Shown here: in pieces, positions 6,386-11,398 of the stretch
Numbering within the stretch: position 1 is the stretch's first letter
Layout: each line of letters opens with the position of its first letter
Assembly (NCBI GenBank): GCA_039796935.1
Contig: JBDKIV010000096.1
Span: 1 to 11,398 of the forward strand
Length of the DNA: 11,398 nt
Origin: VFMC01 sp039796935
Lineage (GTDB): Bacteria; Actinomycetota; Acidimicrobiia; Acidimicrobiales; Ilumatobacteraceae
Direction of reading: 5' to 3'
The notes under the pieces: generated by a model
Database searches by the model: none
Told to the model about the DNA's origin: nothing
What the model saw: the letters and a program-made list of their open reading frames with translations, nothing else
Made by a program: the position numbers and the translations under genes

Positions 6386-6987
6386 GACGCTTCACCGCCA
6401 CGGCCTTCGTCATGCTGGTCGCTCTGTCGACGGGCTGCGCGATCGCCGTCGACGACGCGCCGCGTGACATCGCCACCGAAGCGGACGGCGCGATCACCGA
6501 GTCGAGCGGACAGGTACCGACGGCCGCCGGTGGAAGCGGACGCATCTACCTCGTCACGGGTGGCGGCAGTGGACAGGCTGCACGGATCCAGTCCGTCACT
6601 CGCGATCTCGACGACGACGTCGACGCCGCAGCGACTGCGCTGCTCGCCGGTCCGAACATCGACGAGACGACCGCCGGACTTCGAACCGCCATCCCGCCGG
6701 AGCTCACCGTCTCCGACGTACGGCGCGTCGGCAACGTCGTGGTCGTCGACGTCAGCCCGGAACTCGGCGAACTCGCCGGCACCTCGCTCGTGCTCGCTCT
6801 CGCGCAGATCGTCTGCACGTTCGACTCGCTCGACGGGGTCGAGGGGGTGAGCGTCACGATCGGCGGCGAGCCACGAGCGTGGCCGGACGGAACCGGTGAC
6901 CTGAGCGACCTGCCCCTCAGCAGCTTCGACTATCCCGGTCTCGAACGAACCAGCCAGCCCGACTATCCGGCGACTCCTGGCGACTGA
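6382..6987 (+). CDS. Secreted GerMN-domain lipoprotein, short LpqB-like
   Basis: A 201-residue protein with a lipoprotein signal peptide: basic start MRRF, hydrophobic core, and a cleavage site before Cys19 in LSTGC. The lipobox is imperfect, with Ser at -3. A polar linker (20-50) follows, then one GerMN domain (about 52-165: RIYLVTGGG, VDAAATALLAGP, TAIPPELTVSDVRRVGNVVVVDVS, VCTFDSLDGVEGVSVTIGGEP) and a short tail rich in Asp and Pro. GerMN also occurs in LpqB, encoded after mtrAB in actinobacteria and reported in mycobacteria to interact with MtrB. This copy lacks the roughly 350-residue beta-propeller that follows GerMN in classic LpqB, but the frame ends cleanly and no propeller is encoded downstream. 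It is anchored on the outer side of the membrane and probably modulates the kinase. Confidence 0.88.
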   Translation: MRRFTATAFVMLVALSTGCAIAVDDAPRDIATEADGAITESSGQVPTAAGGSGRIYLVTGGGSGQAARIQSVTRDLDDDVDAAATALLAGPNIDETTAGLRTAIPPELTVSDVRRVGNVVVVDVSPELGELAGTSLVLALAQIVCTFDSLDGVEGVSVTIGGEPRAWPDGTGDLSDLPLSSFDYPGLERTSQPDYPATPGD

Positions 6988-6993
6988 CGGGAG

Positions 6994-8028
6994 TCACCCG
7001 AAGAAGACCGACGCCACCTCACGGTACAGATCGAGATCGAGCGTCCGGGTTCGACCTCCCGCCACCGACAACGGCACCAACTCGATCTCGGTCCCGCGCA
7101 AGGCCGTCATCGACCCCCAGGCCCGGGCGTGGACCGCGTCGATCGCCGCGATGCCGAAGCGCGTGGCCAGGACACGATCGAACGCCGTCGGTGTTCCCCC
7201 GCGCTGGATGTGACCCAGCATCACGACGCGGGCGTCGAACCCGGTGCGTTCGGCAATCGCATGGGCGACCGTGTCGGCGATGCCGCCGAGGCGGACGTGG
7301 CCGAACTGATCCCTCACCCTCGTCTGCTCGGGCGCATGGTCGAGGGCAGGCTCGGCCCCTTCTGCGACCACGACGATCGACGCGTACCGTCCGCGATCGT
7401 GCCGGCGGCGAAGCACTGCGCACACCTCGTCGATGTCGAAGGGCTGCTCGGGAACCAAGATGACGGTCGCTCCCCCGGCGATGCCGGCGTGCGTGGCGAT
7501 CCAGCCCGCATGTCGACCCATCACCTCGACGACGATCACGCGGTCGTGGCTCTCGGCCGTCGTGTGCAGTCGGTCGATCGCATCGGTGGCGACCTGCACC
7601 GCCGTGTTGAACCCGAACGTGAGGTCGGTTCCCTCCACATCGTTGTCGATCGTCTTCGGCACACCGACGATCGGCAGTCCCTCCTCGGTCACGAGTTTGT
7701 CGGCAACGCTGAGCGAGCCGTTCCCTCCGATGACGACGAGCGCATCGATCTCGAGATCACGAAAGGACGCTCTCACCCTGTCGACACCGTCGGCATGATC
7801 GAACGGACTGCCGCGACGGGTACCGAGCAGTGTTCCGCCGCGGGGCAGCATGCCGCGAAGTGAGGCCACGTCGAGTTCGAGGTAGCGCTGCTCCATCACC
7901 CCGTCCCATGCGTCGAGGAACCCGACGACTTCGTCGCCGTAGAACTGCTCACCCTTTCGGACGACGGCCCGGATGACCGCGTTCAGGCCGGGACAATCGC
8001 CGCCGCCGGTCAGGATGCCCACACGCAT
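6994..8028 (-). CDS. pfkA: 6-phosphofructokinase (group-III-like, probably ATP-dependent)
   Basis: The 344-residue product phosphorylates fructose 6-phosphate at C1. Visible motifs are GILTGGGDCPGLNAVIR (4-20), the nucleotide site IGGNGS (100-105), the catalytic PKTIDNDVEGTD (124-135, base Asp128), MGRHAGW (170-176) and LGHIQRGGTPTAFDR (271-285). Gly104 favours ATP over pyrophosphate, since PPi enzymes have Asp there; Lys125 is the residue seen in PPi enzymes and in actinobacterial ATP enzymes of group III. Asn103 replaces the Asp/Glu that coordinates the metal in most enzymes, so activity or donor choice is uncertain. The ATG is firm, with TAGCCT 6 bases upstream. It converges on the lipoprotein gene with only 6 bases between the stops. 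Confidence 0.94.
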   Translation of the reverse strand: MRVGILTGGGDCPGLNAVIRAVVRKGEQFYGDEVVGFLDAWDGVMEQRYLELDVASLRGMLPRGGTLLGTRRGSPFDHADGVDRVRASFRDLEIDALVVIGGNGSLSVADKLVTEEGLPIVGVPKTIDNDVEGTDLTFGFNTAVQVATDAIDRLHTTAESHDRVIVVEVMGRHAGWIATHAGIAGGATVILVPEQPFDIDEVCAVLRRRHDRGRYASIVVVAEGAEPALDHAPEQTRVRDQFGHVRLGGIADTVAHAIAERTGFDARVVMLGHIQRGGTPTAFDRVLATRFGIAAIDAVHARAWGSMTALRGTEIELVPLSVAGGRTRTLDLDLYREVASVFFG

Positions 8029-8034
8029 GGCCCC

Positions 8035-8040
8035 AGGCTA
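8035..8040 (-). promoter_or_regulatory. -10 element of pfkA
   Basis: TAGCCT on the minus strand, 6 bases from the ATG, so the transcript should begin at the A of the start codon. The same hexamer serves the mannosyltransferase gene. Confidence 0.5.
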
Positions 8041-8051
8041 CGCGAGGCCGG

Positions 8052-8067
8052 GTCGAATCGAATCGAC
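8052..8067. promoter_or_regulatory. 16-bp imperfect palindrome between divergent promoters
   Basis: GTCGAATCGAATCGAC pairs with itself at seven of eight positions. It sits midway in the 70-bp gap between pfkA and the divergent gene at 8099, where both -35 regions should lie (a candidate plus-strand -35, TCGACT, is at 8063-8068). This is an operator-like position; no cognate regulator can be named. Confidence 0.35.
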
Positions 8068-8084
8068 TCCGCCCCGATGGCTCG

Positions 8085-8090
8085 TAAGAT
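8085..8090 (+). promoter_or_regulatory. -10 element of the 8099 gene
   Basis: TAAGAT followed by 8 bases and the ATG, predicting a leader of about 2 bases. Confidence 0.5.
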
Positions 8091-8098
8091 GCGGACCG

Positions 8099-8449
8099 AT
8101 GTCATGGAATTCTTCTCGTCCGGTTCCGTGGGCTCGACTCGTGCGCGACTGGGTGACCTACGTCGGGATCATGACCGTCGTGCTGCTGGTCATCTATCGA
8201 GATCGCCTGACACCGGGTCTGTTCGCCGGCCTGTTCGCCAGCGGCCCGATCTTCGTTGCTCTCGGAGCGCTCCTCGCGAAGTTCGGGTACCAGCGCAAGA
8301 CCTTGCGCGACCTGCGGAACGAATCCTCGAGCCGGACGCCTCGCTCGGCCGGCACAGACACGTCCGCTCCGACGGCACGGCCAAGACCTGCGCCCACCAA
8401 GCGCACCTCGACCGGCACCCAGAGACCCGGCACCAAACGCCGCCGCTGA
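8099..8449 (+). CDS. Small two-TM protein with a basic disordered tail
   Basis: A 116-residue protein I do not recognise as a named family. Membrane segments are predicted at about 16-33 and 39-61, separated by a very short loop (YRDRLTPG). They are followed by KFGYQRKTLRDLR (61-73) and a low-complexity tail (77-116) rich in Arg, Lys, Pro, Thr and Ser, ending GTKRRR. The charge distribution puts both ends in the cytoplasm, so the tail could contact a nucleic acid, lipid headgroups or an acidic partner. The ATG at 8099 is chosen because a TAAGAT hexamer lies 8 bases upstream and longer frames would cross the pfkA promoter. It is a single gene: a hairpin starts 12 bases after its stop. Confidence 0.7.
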   Translation: MSWNSSRPVPWARLVRDWVTYVGIMTVVLLVIYRDRLTPGLFAGLFASGPIFVALGALLAKFGYQRKTLRDLRNESSSRTPRSAGTDTSAPTARPRPAPTKRTSTGTQRPGTKRRR

Positions 8450-8461
8450 CCAACCCCGAAT

Positions 8462-8502
8462 GCGTGAGGTCTCACCCGGTCCTGCCGGGCGAGACCTCAC
8501 GC
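8462..8502. terminator. Strong hairpin between the 8099 gene and glpK
   Basis: GCGTGAGGTCTC (8462-8473) pairs perfectly with 8491-8502 over 12 bp. After one A-C mismatch, CCCGG (8475-8479) pairs with CCGGG (8485-8489), leaving a 5-nt loop. It begins 12 bases after the upstream stop and has no long T-tract, so a terminator for the 8099 gene is most likely. Its right arm ends 6 bases before the proposed glpK -10, in the -35 zone, so the repeat could also be a protein-binding operator for glpK. Confidence 0.6.
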
Positions 8503-8508
8503 GTTCGC

Positions 8509-8514
8509 TATGGT
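8509..8514 (+). promoter_or_regulatory. -10 element of glpK
   Basis: TATGGT with 8 bases to the ATG at 8523; start predicted about 2 bases before the codon. No -35 is visible because the hairpin arm occupies that position, consistent with a regulated promoter. Confidence 0.45.
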
Positions 8515-8522
8515 TTCGGGGC

Positions 8523-10043
8523 ATGGCTGGGGCTGCGACGGGGACGGCAACCGGGTCGTGCGTCATCGCGATCGATGCCGGCACGACCGGGGTTCGCAGC
8601 CGGGCATTCTCGACCGACCCGACGCTGGCTTGGTCCTCGTACCGGGAGTTCACCCAGCACTACCCGCACCCCGGCTGGGTCGAGCACGATCCCGTCGAGA
8701 TCTGGGATGCCGTTCGGTCGACCTTGGTCGACGTGATCGACCGGGCCGAGGCGGCAGGCACCAGCGTCGCGGCCATCGGCATCACCAACCAGCGCGAGAC
8801 CGTCCTGGCATGGAGTCGCTCGACCGGACGACCCTACGGAACCGCTGTCGTCTGGCAGGACCGGCGCACCGCCGATCGATGCGCCGAACTCGAAGCCGCC
8901 GGCGCGCTCACGACGGTGCGAGAACGAACCGGGCTCGTGCTCGACCCCTACTTCTCGGGGACCAAGATCGAGTGGCTGCTCCGCCATCGGGACATCCCTC
9001 GGGGCCCCGATCTGGCTGTCGGCACGATCGACTCGTGGATCATCTGGAACCTCACCGGCGGATCGGTTCATGCCACCGACGCGTCGAACGCCAGTCGGAC
9101 GATGCTGTTCGACATCCGCGACATGGCGTGGTCGGACGACTTGTGCGATCTGCTCGGCGTGCCGACCGCCTGCCTGCCCGACGTGCGGCCATCGAGCGGC
9201 CGGTTCGGCCTGACCGTCGAGAGCGGGCGAATCCCGGCGGGCATCCCCATCTCGGGTGTCGCCGGTGACCAGCAAGCTGCGCTGTTCGGTCAGGCCTGTG
9301 TCGAGCCGGGCATGACGAAGAACACCTACGGCACCGGCAGTTTCGTCCTCATGAACGTCGGTAGCGACATCCCACCGGTGGCCGAAGGGATGCTGACCAC
9401 TGTGGCATGGGTCCTCGCCGACCGAACTCCGACGTATGCACTCGAGGGCGCCATCTTCGTGACGGGCGCAGCCGTGCAGTGGCTCCGCGACGGACTCGGT
9501 GTCATCGAACGTGCGAGCGACATCGGTCCACTCGCAGCCAGCGTCAGCGACAGCGGCGGGGTGATGCTCGTGCCGGCGTTCACCGGCCTCGGCAGTCCCT
9601 GGTGGGATCCGTACGCCCGGGGAACCATGCTCGGGATCACCCGTGGTACGACGCGAGCACACATCGCTCGAGCGACGATCGAGTCGATGGCGCTCCAGAC
9701 CCGCGATGTCGTTCAGGCGATGGTCACGGCAAGCGGCACACCGATCAGCGACCTGCGGGTCGACGGCGGCGCCTCGGTCGACGACCTCCTGATGCAGGTG
9801 CAAGCCGACCAGTTGGGTGTCACCGTTCGACGATCACGCGAATCCGAGTCGACGGCCCTCGGCGCAGCGATGCTGGCCGGATTGGCCGAGGGTGTCTGGG
9901 GATCGCTCGATGCCGTGTCGGCCCGGTGGGAACTCGACGCCGAGTTCGCCCCGGCTGGCGGCGCTTCAGCCGTCACAGCCGAGCAGTTGCACACGCAGTG
10001 GCTCCGGGCCGTCGACAGATCTCGGTCGTGGGAGACCGGCTGA
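8523..10043 (+). CDS. glpK: Glycerol kinase
   Basis: The 506-residue protein is a full-length FGGY-family glycerol kinase, converting glycerol and ATP to glycerol 3-phosphate in the cytoplasm. Key features are the phosphate-binding DAGTTGVRSR (18-27), NQRETVLAW (89-97) and VVWQDRRTA (109-117) with glycerol contacts Arg91, Glu92 and Trp111, and DPYFSGTKIEWLL (141-153). GVAGDQQAALFGQ (245-257) carries catalytic base Asp249, NTYGTGSFVLMN (267-278) follows, and the second ATPase half ends with ESTALGAAMLAGLAEGVW (442-459). No catalytic residue is missing. The ATG follows a TATGGT hexamer; the open frame extends upstream to 8256 only by chance. There is no glpF or glpD beside it, so it is a stand-alone gene whose stop lies 5 bases from the convergent ACT gene. 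Confidence 0.97.
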   Translation: MAGAATGTATGSCVIAIDAGTTGVRSRAFSTDPTLAWSSYREFTQHYPHPGWVEHDPVEIWDAVRSTLVDVIDRAEAAGTSVAAIGITNQRETVLAWSRSTGRPYGTAVVWQDRRTADRCAELEAAGALTTVRERTGLVLDPYFSGTKIEWLLRHRDIPRGPDLAVGTIDSWIIWNLTGGSVHATDASNASRTMLFDIRDMAWSDDLCDLLGVPTACLPDVRPSSGRFGLTVESGRIPAGIPISGVAGDQQAALFGQACVEPGMTKNTYGTGSFVLMNVGSDIPPVAEGMLTTVAWVLADRTPTYALEGAIFVTGAAVQWLRDGLGVIERASDIGPLAASVSDSGGVMLVPAFTGLGSPWWDPYARGTMLGITRGTTRAHIARATIESMALQTRDVVQAMVTASGTPISDLRVDGGASVDDLLMQVQADQLGVTVRRSRESESTALGAAMLAGLAEGVWGSLDAVSARWELDAEFAPAGGASAVTAEQLHTQWLRAVDRSRSWETG

Positions 10044-10048
10044 CCGAC

Positions 10049-10708
10049 TCAGCACAGCGCCGGCTCGGCGAGCGCCGAGACGAGCCGGCAGAACAGTCCG
10101 ATCTGCTGACGCTCTCGGGCATGGATCGCCCGACCGGCGCGGCCGACCGCCACGGTCACCCCCAACGAGGTCTCCCCGGGCCGAGAGGGGACCGGCAGAC
10201 GACCCCACGCCACATCGCTCGGCGCGCCGGCATGGTCGTCGGTCAGATGACGGCTGCCCTGGAGGAACGCCGACAACCACGCCGAATCGGGTCGCTCCCC
10301 CGTGGCTGCGAGCACCTCCTCGGTGTCGTGATCGAGCGCAACGACCCAGGTGGCGTCGACGAGCTCGCCAAGACGCGCACACAGCACGGCGAGCCGATCG
10401 GCAGCCGGCGACTCGACCAGTTCGGCTGCGACCTCGAGCACCATCACGCCGATGTCGGCGTGCGGGCGCACCACGGGCCGGATCTCCTCGACCGCCACGC
10501 CGTCCACCTGACAGATCTCGGCGACGAGCAGGTCGAGGACCTCGCTACCGGGAACGGTGACGACGAGTTCGTCGACCGCTCGCCCACCGCCCCGCTCGAG
10601 GATGTCGATCCCGACGACGTCACCCCGGACGGCACCGATCCGGCTCGCGACCTGACCGAGCGCGCCGGGGCGGTCGGGAAGCCAGACTCGGACGATGAAG
10701 GTCTCCAC
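10049..10708 (-). CDS. ACT-domain protein with GAF-like C-terminal region
   Basis: A 219-residue protein. Residues 3-75 form an ACT domain: FIVRVWLPDRPGALGQVASR with the DRPG turn, then VVGIDILERG and DELVVTVP strands. ACT domains bind amino acids or other small ligands. Residues about 103-215 (ADRLAVLCARLGELVDATWVVAL, EVLAATG, WGRLPVPS, LGVTVAVGRAG, ARERQQIGLFCRLV) read like a degenerate GAF-type sensory domain. There is no catalytic or DNA-binding domain, so a ligand-sensing regulator or partner protein is the best reading; the target is unknown. The GTG start is chosen because TACCGT lies 7 bases upstream; the frame remains open to 10966 only because it runs into the ppa region. It is divergent from ppa and convergent with glpK. 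Confidence 0.78.
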   Translation of the reverse strand: METFIVRVWLPDRPGALGQVASRIGAVRGDVVGIDILERGGGRAVDELVVTVPGSEVLDLLVAEICQVDGVAVEEIRPVVRPHADIGVMVLEVAAELVESPAADRLAVLCARLGELVDATWVVALDHDTEEVLAATGERPDSAWLSAFLQGSRHLTDDHAGAPSDVAWGRLPVPSRPGETSLGVTVAVGRAGRAIHARERQQIGLFCRLVSALAEPALC

Positions 10709-10713
10709 GGAGG

Positions 10714-10728
10714 CGACGGTACCCGTCG
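10714..10728. promoter_or_regulatory. Inverted repeat over the -10 of the ACT gene
   Basis: CGACGG-TAC-CCGTCG is a perfect 6-3-6 inverted repeat that includes the proposed -10 (TACCGT on the minus strand, 10716-10721, 7 bases from the GTG). A repressor bound here would block the ACT gene. In GC-rich DNA a repeat of this length may be chance. Confidence 0.35.
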
Positions 10729-10742
10729 GCGCGCACCGGCGC

Positions 10743-10770
10743 GTGACCGCTCTGTGACGACCATGTGAAC
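10743..10770. promoter_or_regulatory. Three direct repeats with 11-bp period, OmpR/PhoB-type site
   Basis: GTGACC (10743-10748), GTGACG (10754-10759) and GTGAAC (10765-10770) are separated by exactly 5 bases each. On the minus strand they read as TCAC-type repeats located about -36 to -63 from the ACT start, the position where OmpR/PhoB-family activators bind and take over the -35. On the other side they lie 53-80 bases upstream of the ppa -10. Confidence 0.5.
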
Positions 10771-10822
10771 CGTGCCACAGGCGCGGAGCCACACCCGTTG
10801 CTCGGACCGCACGTGTTCGTGT

Positions 10823-10828
10823 CACCAT
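10823..10828 (+). promoter_or_regulatory. -10 element of ppa
   Basis: CACCAT, with the A and final T of TANNNT, ends 7 bases before the ATG at 10836. It overlaps the alternative ATG at 10827, arguing against that longer start. A loose -35 (TTGCTC, 10798-10803) is 19 bases upstream. Confidence 0.4.
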
Positions 10829-10835
10829 GAGGGGC

Positions 10836-11342
10836 ATGGCCAATGAACTCCCCGACGACTGCATCCACGTGGTGATCGAGATTCCTCGCGGCAGCCGCAA
10901 CAAGTACGAGATCGACCACGCGACCGGCCGGGTCTTCCTCGACCGTCGTCTGTTCACGGCCACCACCTACCCCGCCGACTACGGCTTCATCCCCGACACG
11001 CTGGGCGGTGACGGGGACCCGCTCGATGCACTCGTCCTGCTCGAGGATCCCGTCTATCCCGGGGTCTGGGTGCAGGCCCGGCCGCTCGGGGTGCTGTACA
11101 TGCGCGACGAGGCCGGTGAGGACGCCAAGATCATCTGCGTGCCACCGCGCGAGCCGCGCTGGAACGATGTACACGACCTGTCCGACCTGACTCCTCAGTT
11201 GGTCGAGGAGATCCAGCACTTCTTCGAGGTCTACAAGGCGCTCGAGCCGGGCAAGGACTCGTCCACTTCAGGGATCGCCGGCCGCGAGGCGGCATGGCGC
11301 GAGATCACCGAAGCACGCGCCAACTACCGGCCCGAGCACTGA
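10836..11342 (+). CDS. ppa: Family I inorganic pyrophosphatase
   Basis: The 168-residue enzyme hydrolyses pyrophosphate to two phosphates in the cytoplasm, pulling biosynthetic reactions forward. It has EIPRGSRNKYEID (15-27) with the substrate-binding Arg/Lys, YPADYGFIPDTLG (45-57), the family I signature DGDPLDA (59-65) with metal ligands Asp59, Asp61 and Asp64, and EDAKII (95-100) with Asp96 and Lys98. The length is normal for bacterial and actinobacterial hexameric PPases. ATG 10836 (MANELPDD) is preferred to ATG 10827 because the latter lies within the probable -10 element. It is transcribed divergently from the ACT-domain gene across a 127-bp region holding the GTGA direct repeats. Confidence 0.96.
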   Translation: MANELPDDCIHVVIEIPRGSRNKYEIDHATGRVFLDRRLFTATTYPADYGFIPDTLGGDGDPLDALVLLEDPVYPGVWVQARPLGVLYMRDEAGEDAKIICVPPREPRWNDVHDLSDLTPQLVEEIQHFFEVYKALEPGKDSSTSGIAGREAAWREITEARANYRPEH

Positions 11343-11398
11343 TCGGCGGGGCTCGGTAGGCGGCGCACGACCTCAGACGACTCCGGGAAGCAGCGCTG
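11343..11398. other. Window end without a supported gene
   Basis: These 56 bases follow the ppa stop. A minus-strand frame entering from the right would end at TCA 11373-11375 with the tail LLPGVV, which could be the end of a convergent gene, but 8 codons are too few to call. No terminator hairpin is obvious. Confidence 0.3.

Noticed and set aside
8508..9803. 431-codon minus-strand open frame opposite glpK
   Set aside because: It is entirely antisense to a complete glycerol kinase and shows only His/Asp/Arg-rich shadow sequence.
9407..10768. 453-codon plus-strand frame across the glpK end and the ACT gene
   Set aside because: The first part is an out-of-frame reading of glpK and the second is antisense to the ACT gene; no domain is visible.
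10709..10966. 86-residue extension of the ACT protein
   Set aside because: It crosses the divergent promoter region and the start of ppa; the ACT fold begins within two residues of the GTG at 10708.
11373..11398. Possible 3' end of a minus-strand gene (tail LLPGVV)
   Set aside because: Only 8 codons are in the window, too few to separate from chance.
1..11398. Mobile elements, CRISPR arrays, defence systems or biosynthetic clusters
   Set aside because: I found no transposase, integrase, phage gene, regularly spaced repeat array, toxin-antitoxin pair or tRNA; gene content and base composition are uniform and of core type.

Overview
The window is 11.4 kb of densely packed, GC-rich chromosomal DNA from an actinobacterium. 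The evidence is an MtrA/MtrB-like two-component pair followed by a GerMN lipoprotein (the mtrAB-lpqB arrangement), a DUF3040 membrane protein, a soluble polyprenol-phosphate-mannose-synthase-like GT2 enzyme, frequent GTG starts and many apparently leaderless genes. A lineage outside the classic Streptomyces/Mycobacterium groups, such as Acidimicrobiia, is a guess. I see no tRNA, rRNA, CRISPR array, transposase, phage gene or clear foreign segment; this is core chromosome with interesting regulation and a few unusual proteins.

Left block, minus strand (70-3060): a polyprenol-phosphate mannosyltransferase, then a Nudix hydrolase translationally coupled (ATGA) to DNA polymerase IV, then a DUF3040 membrane protein with its own promoter. 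A 14-bp sequence matching the Gram-positive LexA/DinR box at 13 of 14 positions (2306-2319) lies just upstream of the Nudix gene, so nudix-dinB is probably an SOS operon.

Central block, plus strand (3111-6987): a two-TM small protein, an inositol-monophosphatase-family enzyme, an OmpR-family response regulator, its histidine kinase and a GerMN lipoprotein, joined by 4-base overlaps (GTGA, GTGA, ATGA) and one 19-base gap. The last three resemble MtrA-MtrB-LpqB, but the lipoprotein is only 201 residues and lacks the LpqB propeller domain.

Right block (6994-11342): a group-III-like 6-phosphofructokinase (minus) with Asn in place of the usual metal-binding acidic residue, a divergent two-TM protein with a basic tail, glycerol kinase preceded by a very strong hairpin, an ACT-domain protein with a GAF-like second half (minus), and a divergent family I inorganic pyrophosphatase. 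The ACT/ppa intergenic region carries three GTGA-type direct repeats with an exact 11-bp period, the geometry bound by OmpR/PhoB-family regulators, possibly by the response regulator encoded here.

Across the window, nine of the ten genes that begin a transcript or follow a gap have a (T/C)ANNNT hexamer ending 6-8 nt before the start codon, which suggests leaderless or nearly leaderless transcription as the default. Only the DUF3040 gene (with a Shine-Dalgarno and a -35/-10 promoter) departs from this. Gene order, products and most start codons are well supported; promoter and operator calls come from eye inspection and are tentative.
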